NCBI RefSeq assembly: GCF_009720775.1 | Contig: NZ_WNKW01000001.1 | Coordinates: forward strand, 62,001 to 126,000 | Length of the DNA: 64,000 nt | From: Pseudoduganella danionis | GTDB lineage: Bacteria > Pseudomonadota > Gammaproteobacteria > Burkholderiales > Burkholderiaceae_D | Reading direction: 5' to 3' | Shown here: one piece after another, positions 59,493 through 64,000 of the stretch | Layout: each line of letters opens with the position of its first letter | Position numbering within the stretch: position 1 is the first letter of the stretch | Position numbers and translations under genes: made by a program | Notes under the pieces: model-generated | Seen by the model: the letters and a program-made list of their open reading frames with translations, nothing else | What the model was told of the DNA's origin: nothing | Database searches by the model: none

Positions 59493-60404
59493 ATGAATTT
59501 TCTCAAACAGCTAGTGACGCTGCGCTGGCTCACGGGACGTACGGCGGTGATCGCCGTGCCTTTCCTGTGGCTGACCTTCGCCTTCCTGATACCGTTCCTG
59601 ATCGTGATGCGCATCAGCTTCACGGAGGCCGATGCCGGTGGCAATCCGTTCGGCACGCTGATGACGCTGGTGGACGGCGTGATCACGCTGAAGATCAAGA
59701 TTGCCAACTACCTGTTCATCGCACAGGATGACCTGTATGTGCTGACGTATCTGAGTTCGCTCAAGTTCGCCGCCATCACCACGGTGCTGTGCCTGATCAT
59801 CGGTTATCCGTTCGCCTACTTCATGGCACGTTCACGCAGCACCGTGCGCCCTGTGCTGATGATGATGGTGATGCTGCCATTCTGGACTTCCTTCCTGCTG
59901 CGTATCTATGCGTGGAAGGGCATCCTTGCGAATAACGGCATTCTCAATCACATCCTGATGAGCATGGGCGTGATCACGGAACCGCTGCATCTGATGAACA
60001 CCCAGTTCTCGCTGATCATCGGTATGGTGTATGCCTATCTGCCGTTCATGATCCTGCCGCTGTATGCCAATCTGGTGAAGATGGACGGGCGCTTCCTCGA
60101 AGCGGCGGCCGATCTCGGTGCCACGCCTGTGCAGACGTTCTGGCGCATCACTGTGCCGCTGTCCAAGTCCGGCATCATCGCCGGTTCCATGCTGGTGTTC
60201 ATCCCGGCCGTGGGCGAGTACGTCATTCCAGAACTGCTGGGTGGTCCGGAAACGCTGATGATAGGCCATGTGCTGTGGGATGAATTCTTCACCAATAACG
60301 ACTGGCCGATGGCGTCGTCCGTTACCGTCGTGGTGATACTGCTGATATTGGTGCCTATGGCGATCTTCAATAAATACAAAGCCGAACAGGAGGCGCGCCG
60401 ATGA
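59493..60404 (+). CDS. potH: Polyamine ABC importer, permease 1
   Basis: A 303-residue PotB/PotH permease with six membrane segments, starting MNFLKQLVTLRW. It contains the permease EAA loop (GRFLEAAADLGATPVQTFWR) and a large periplasmic loop after the first segment (SFTEADAGGNPFG). GGCGGAGTG precedes the ATG at 59493. The stop overlaps the next start (ATGA). Confidence 0.9.
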   Translation: MNFLKQLVTLRWLTGRTAVIAVPFLWLTFAFLIPFLIVMRISFTEADAGGNPFGTLMTLVDGVITLKIKIANYLFIAQDDLYVLTYLSSLKFAAITTVLCLIIGYPFAYFMARSRSTVRPVLMMMVMLPFWTSFLLRIYAWKGILANNGILNHILMSMGVITEPLHLMNTQFSLIIGMVYAYLPFMILPLYANLVKMDGRFLEAAADLGATPVQTFWRITVPLSKSGIIAGSMLVFIPAVGEYVIPELLGGPETLMIGHVLWDEFFTNNDWPMASSVTVVVILLILVPMAIFNKYKAEQEARR

Positions 60405-61252
60405 ACTCATTTGGCTTAATGCGCTGGTTACAGCGCTGGTTCGGGCGCGGCTGGCTTTCGATGGGCTATCTGTTCCTGTATCTGCCTATTGTCGTGCTGA
60501 TCGTGTTCTCGTTTAACAGCTCGCGGCAGGACATGATCTGGAGCGGTTTCTCTACGCGCTGGTATCTGGAACTGCTAAACGATACGGAAATTATCAGCGG
60601 CTTCTGGCTGTCGATTCGCATCGCCGTGCTGACGGCTTGCGCTTCGGTCATTCTGGGTACGTTTGCGGCGTTTGTATTGAACCGCTATCAGCGCTTCTAT
60701 GGCCGTACGCTGTTCTCGGGCATGGTCAGTGCGCCGCTGGTGATGCCGGAAGTGATTATCGGCCTGTCGCTGCTGCTGATGCTGGTGTCGGTGCAGAAGG
60801 TGTTCGGCTTCCCCGAACGTGGCCTGACCACCATCTGGCTCGGTCACACGCTGTTGGGGATGGCGTATGCCTCGGTGGTGGTGCAGTCGCGCTTGCAGGA
60901 GATGAGCAAATCGCTGGAAGAAGCGGCCATGGACCTGGGCTGCAAGCCCCATCAGGTGTTCTTCCTCGTCACGCTGCCGAATATCACGCAGGCGCTCGGT
61001 TCGGCGTGGCTACTGACTTTCACCCTGTCGCTGGACGATGTGGTGCTGTCGGCCTTCCTGTCCGGCCCCGGTTCTTCGACGATGCCGATTGTGATCTTCT
61101 CGCGTGCCCGTCTGGGCCTTGATCCGCGTGTGAACGCCGTGGCGGCGCTGACCATCCTGGTCGTATCTATCGGGGTGATTGCATCGAGCCTGTATATGGC
61201 GCGCAGCGAGCGCCTGCGTCAGAAGCAGGTCGCGGCTGCGGCCAAAGGCTGA
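60401..61252 (+). CDS. potI: Polyamine ABC importer, permease 2
   Basis: A 283-residue PotC/PotI permease with six membrane segments, starting with the family hallmark YLFLYLPIVVLIVFSFNSSR. The EAA loop is SLEEAAMDLGCKPHQVFFLV. It pairs with PotH to form the channel. It starts four bases inside potH, and the operon ends with a strong hairpin. Confidence 0.92.
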   Translation: MNSFGLMRWLQRWFGRGWLSMGYLFLYLPIVVLIVFSFNSSRQDMIWSGFSTRWYLELLNDTEIISGFWLSIRIAVLTACASVILGTFAAFVLNRYQRFYGRTLFSGMVSAPLVMPEVIIGLSLLLMLVSVQKVFGFPERGLTTIWLGHTLLGMAYASVVVQSRLQEMSKSLEEAAMDLGCKPHQVFFLVTLPNITQALGSAWLLTFTLSLDDVVLSAFLSGPGSSTMPIVIFSRARLGLDPRVNAVAALTILVVSIGVIASSLYMARSERLRQKQVAAAAKG

Positions 61253-61264
61253 TTCAAGCTCAAT

Positions 61265-61300
61265 AAGTTCAGGCCATCGCGGCCTGAACTTCATTATTTT
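61265..61300. terminator. Terminator between potI and the convergent ureohydrolase gene
   Basis: AAGTTCAGGCC (61265-61275) and GGCCTGAACTT (61281-61291) form a perfect 11-bp stem, followed by CATTATTTT. It lies just before the stop codon of the convergent gene. Confidence 0.8.
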
Positions 61301-62235
61301 GCTGCCTTGCTCTGCTGCGCGATGCGCGCGCACAGATAAGTCCACACGAACGTGGACGCAGCGTTGGAAGTGAGTTCCGCATGGTCGTAAGGCGGCGCCA
61401 CTTCCACGCAATCCATCCCGCACCAGTTCAGTTCTGCTAGTTCCTCGATAATCGACAACACCTGCGCCGAGGTCATGCCGCCCGGTTCCGGCGTGCCCGT
61501 GCCCGGAGCGAAGGCCGGGTCGAGGCAGTCGATATCGAGTGTCATGTAGACGGGTGGATGGCCAGCAGCGGCCATGCGGGCGCGGATCTCGGCCAGTACG
61601 GGCGCCAGTTGCGCAGGGCTTTCCAGACCACGCAGTTCGCGCGCCGTGAAGACGCGGCCACCGACCGTGTTCACATATTCGCGTGCCGCACGCTCGCCGG
61701 ACGAACGAATGCCTAACTGGATGGAAGCCTGCGGAATCAGCAGACCTTCTTCCATCGCTTCATACACCCATGTACCGTGGCCGGAAGGCTCGCCGAAGTG
61801 GTTGGTCCACGTATCGCAGTGCGCGTCGAAGTGCACCACGGCGACTGGGCCGCCATGAATCTTGTTGAGTGCGCGCAGCAGTGGCAGCGTCACGGAGTGG
61901 TCGCCGCCCAGCCAGACCATGTGGTACTTCTGCAGCAGCGCCAGTGCCTGCGGCATCAGTGCTTCGCGCATCGGACCTATGCCCGTATTCGGCAGCAGCA
62001 GATCGCCCGCATCGGAAAGCTGGCCGATAGGCGTGGTGTCGAAATGCGGATGGGTCGCATCGCACAGCATCTGCGAGGCCAGACGGATGGCCTGTGGCCC
62101 CAGACGCGCGCCGGGACGGTTGGTCACCGCGCCGTCAAAAGCCAGACCGGCGATGCAGTAAGGCGTATCGCGTTCGCCCCGCTCGACGTTGAGATAAGTA
62201 CCGCTCGAGCGGAAAGCAAATTCGTGATTCGACAT
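61294..62235 (-). CDS. speB: Ureohydrolase, agmatinase/guanidinobutyrase type
   Basis: A 313-residue manganese ureohydrolase. Metal-binding sites are GGDHSVTLPLLR, VVHFDAHCDTW and DIDCLDPAFAPGTGTPEPG, all intact. Agmatinase gives putrescine and urea; the related guanidinobutyrase gives 4-aminobutyrate. Because gabD and gabT lie in the same unit, guanidinobutyrase activity (gbuA type) is a serious alternative. It starts 3 bp after gabD ends. Confidence 0.82.
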   Translation of the reverse strand: MSNHEFAFRSSGTYLNVERGERDTPYCIAGLAFDGAVTNRPGARLGPQAIRLASQMLCDATHPHFDTTPIGQLSDAGDLLLPNTGIGPMREALMPQALALLQKYHMVWLGGDHSVTLPLLRALNKIHGGPVAVVHFDAHCDTWTNHFGEPSGHGTWVYEAMEEGLLIPQASIQLGIRSSGERAAREYVNTVGGRVFTARELRGLESPAQLAPVLAEIRARMAAAGHPPVYMTLDIDCLDPAFAPGTGTPEPGGMTSAQVLSIIEELAELNWCGMDCVEVAPPYDHAELTSNAASTFVWTYLCARIAQQSKAAK

Positions 62236-62238
62236 TAT

Positions 62239-63693
62239 TTAAATGCCTCCCATGCAGATGTATTTGATGACCAGATAATCGTCCATACCGTAGGTGGAAC
62301 CTTCGCGCCCCAGACCGGACTGTTTGACGCCGCCAAACGGTGCGATCTCGTTGGAGATCAAGCCCGTGTTGACGCCCACCATGCCCGATTCCAGCCCTTC
62401 AGCCACGCGCCAGATACGGCCGATGTCGCGCGAGTAGAAGTAGGCGGCCAGACCGAATTCGGTATTGTTGGCCATGGCCAGTACTTCCTCATCCTTGTGG
62501 AAGCGGAACAGCGGCGCCAGCGGGCCGAAGGTTTCCTCGGTGGCGACCAGCATATCACTGTTCACGTCAGCGATGATGGTAGGCTGGAAGAAGCCATGTC
62601 CGAGTGCGTGGCGCGCGCCGCCGGTCAGCACCTTGCCACCTTTGGCGACGGCATCGGCGATATGCTGCTCGACCTTGACGACAGCTTTCTCTTCGATCAG
62701 CGGGCCTTGTGTGACGCCCGCTTCCGCACCGTTGCCCACTTTAAGTTTGGCCACGGCCGCCACCAGTTTCGCCGCAAAGGCTTCGTACACGCCATCCTGC
62801 ACATACAGGCGGTTGGCGCACACACAGGTCTGGCCCGCGTTGCGGTATTTGGACGCAATGGCGCCTTCCACGGCGGCATCGAGGTCGGCATCGTCGAATA
62901 CGATGAAGGGCGCATTGCCGCCCAGTTCCAGAGACAGTTTTTTGATGGTGGGCGCGCACTGCTGCATCAGCAAGCGGCCCACGGCGGTGGAACCCGTGAA
63001 GCTCAGTTTGCGCACCACGGGGTTGGAAGTCATTTCGCCACCGATGGCGCGCGCATCACCCGTGATGACGTTGAACACACCGGCAGGTATGCCGGCGCGC
63101 TCGGCCAGCACGGCCAGCGCCAGTGCCGAATACGGCGTCAGTTCGGCCGGTTTGACGACGATAGGGCAGCCTGCGGCCAGTGCCGGCCCCACTTTGCGCG
63201 TGATCATGGCGGACGGGAAGTTCCATGGTGTGATGGCGGCGCATACGCCGATAGGCTCCTTGGTCACCACGAGACGGCGATCCGGCCATGGCGATTGCAG
63301 GGTTTCACCCGCGACCCGTTTGCCTTCTTCGGCAAACCATTCGATAAAGGAAGCAGCGTAGCCGATTTCACCTTTGGCTTCGGCCAGCGGCTTGCCCTGT
63401 TCCACCGTCATGATTAGGGCCAGATCGTCGGCGTTTTCCAGCATCAGATCGTTCCACTTGCGTAGCAGCGCGGAGCGTTCCTTGGCAGTCTTCTTGCGCC
63501 ATGCCGGCCATGCGGCATTGGCGGCGCTGATGGCGGCCGCCGTATCGGCTGCACCCATGTAGGGCACAGTGCCCAGTGCTGCGCCGTTGGCCGGATTGTG
63601 TACAGCCAGCGTGGCGCCATCGGGTGCATCCACCCATGCGCCATTGATGTAGCACTGGTGGCGCAATAGGCTAGGGTCTTTCAGCGCGATCAT
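62239..63693 (-). CDS. gabD: NADP-dependent succinate-semialdehyde dehydrogenase
   Basis: A 484-residue aldehyde dehydrogenase that turns succinate semialdehyde into succinate. The catalytic cysteine is in AGQTCVCANRLY, the general base Glu in SLELGGNAPFIV, and the cofactor loop in FTGSTAVGRLL. GIYKP-type motif TPWNFPSAMITRKVGPALAAG fits GabD. It overlaps the gabT stop by ATGA, so GabT and GabD are coupled as in GABA catabolism. Confidence 0.9.
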   Translation of the reverse strand: MIALKDPSLLRHQCYINGAWVDAPDGATLAVHNPANGAALGTVPYMGAADTAAAISAANAAWPAWRKKTAKERSALLRKWNDLMLENADDLALIMTVEQGKPLAEAKGEIGYAASFIEWFAEEGKRVAGETLQSPWPDRRLVVTKEPIGVCAAITPWNFPSAMITRKVGPALAAGCPIVVKPAELTPYSALALAVLAERAGIPAGVFNVITGDARAIGGEMTSNPVVRKLSFTGSTAVGRLLMQQCAPTIKKLSLELGGNAPFIVFDDADLDAAVEGAIASKYRNAGQTCVCANRLYVQDGVYEAFAAKLVAAVAKLKVGNGAEAGVTQGPLIEEKAVVKVEQHIADAVAKGGKVLTGGARHALGHGFFQPTIIADVNSDMLVATEETFGPLAPLFRFHKDEEVLAMANNTEFGLAAYFYSRDIGRIWRVAEGLESGMVGVNTGLISNEIAPFGGVKQSGLGREGSTYGMDDYLVIKYICMGGI

Positions 63694-64000
63694 GCTGTGG
63701 CCTCCTTGAGTGCGGCGCTGAGGATGGCCAGCGCTTCATCCATCACATGGTCCTCGATGGTAAGCGGGAACAGGAAGCGCACCACATTGCTGTACACGCC
63801 GCAGGTCAGCAGTACCAGACCTTTTTGCAGCGCCAGTGTCTGTACCTTTTTGGTAAAGACGGCATCCGGTTCGCCCGTGGCAGGATCGGCAAACTCCATC
63901 GCGATCATGGCGCCGGGGCCGCGTACATCCGAAATCTGTGGCACCGCGCTGCGCAGGCCCTGCAGGGTTTCCTTCAGACGGTCGCCCAGCACGTTGGCGC
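63690..64000 (-). CDS. gabT: 4-aminobutyrate aminotransferase, C-terminal part (cut by window end)
   Basis: Only the last 103 codons are inside the window; the frame continues past base 64000. The visible part fits the C-terminal domain of GabT-type class III aminotransferases: LGDRLKETLQGL, VRGPGAMIAMEFADPATGEP, QKGLVLLTCGVYSNVVRFLF and PLTIEDHVMDEALAIL. The pyridoxal-phosphate lysine lies outside. It overlaps gabD by four bases. It would start the gabT-gabD-speB unit. Confidence 0.85.
   Translation of the reverse strand, partial: ANVLGDRLKETLQGLRSAVPQISDVRGPGAMIAMEFADPATGEPDAVFTKKVQTLALQKGLVLLTCGVYSNVVRFLFPLTIEDHVMDEALAILSAALKEATA

Overview
The window looks like chromosomal DNA of a betaproteobacterium, most likely Burkholderiales of the Oxalobacteraceae type (Massilia, Duganella or Janthinobacterium-like). 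The evidence is high GC with matching codon use, the isoaspartate methyltransferase - rhodanese - tolC block, nadK-recN under a LexA-type box, grpE-dnaK-dnaJ with sigma32 promoters and a CIRCE-like element, and a complete assimilatory nitrate cluster of proteobacterial type. These assignments come from reading motifs and gene order; no database search was run.

Layout. 1-5 kb: the end of a Sel1-repeat protein, a small lipoprotein, a flagellin behind a sigma28 promoter, a secreted M28 peptidase and a sugar 1-dehydrogenase. 5.07 kb: tRNA-Gly(CCC). 5.2-15.6 kb: a glucoside-type uptake locus made of a tryptophan-halogenase-like flavoprotein, a TonB-dependent receptor, an MFS permease and a GH1 beta-glucosidase. 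LacI-type operators (TGAAAACGTTTTCA) link its two ends, and unrelated genes (LysR/GNAT pair, membrane XRE protein, exported hydrolase) lie between them. 15.8-25.3 kb: mostly housekeeping genes (trmB, a HIRAN-like protein, an amidohydrolase, recQ, uppP, a LysR, YkgJ-like, hydrolase and M14 peptidase) plus small genes. 25.6-34.7 kb: tetR, pcm-like, rhodanese, tolC, gloA, a DUF3667-like protein, nadK-recN and hemH. 34.9-37.0 kb: a low-GC accessory patch with a two-gene HExxH-protein/exported-protein cassette and a 640-bp gene-free stretch. 36.9-42.9 kb: a TraB/GumN protein, grpE, dnaK, dnaJ and carbonic anhydrase.

42.9-56.8 kb is the most informative part: nasT (ANTAR regulator), nrtABC, a soluble sensor-like gene, cobA, a NarK-type transporter, nirBD, an FAD reductase and the nitrate reductase. 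Two transcription units, starting at nrtA and at the transporter gene, each begin with a near-perfect sigma54 promoter. Each is followed by two hairpins with six-base loops carrying A at position 1 and G at position 4 (the ANTAR target motif) and then an intrinsic terminator. In the second leader the second hairpin and the terminator use the same bases, so antitermination can be read directly from the sequence. No nasS is present; instead the nrt operon carries a soluble protein with a NarX/PilJ-like P-box domain and a short chemoreceptor-like tip. It is a candidate nitrate sensor for NasT.

56.8-64 kb is polyamine use: gamma-glutamylputrescine synthetase, an ABC importer without its binding protein, a ureohydrolase, succinate-semialdehyde dehydrogenase and the start of a 4-aminobutyrate aminotransferase. 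With the nitrate cluster this makes about 21 kb devoted to nitrogen scavenging.
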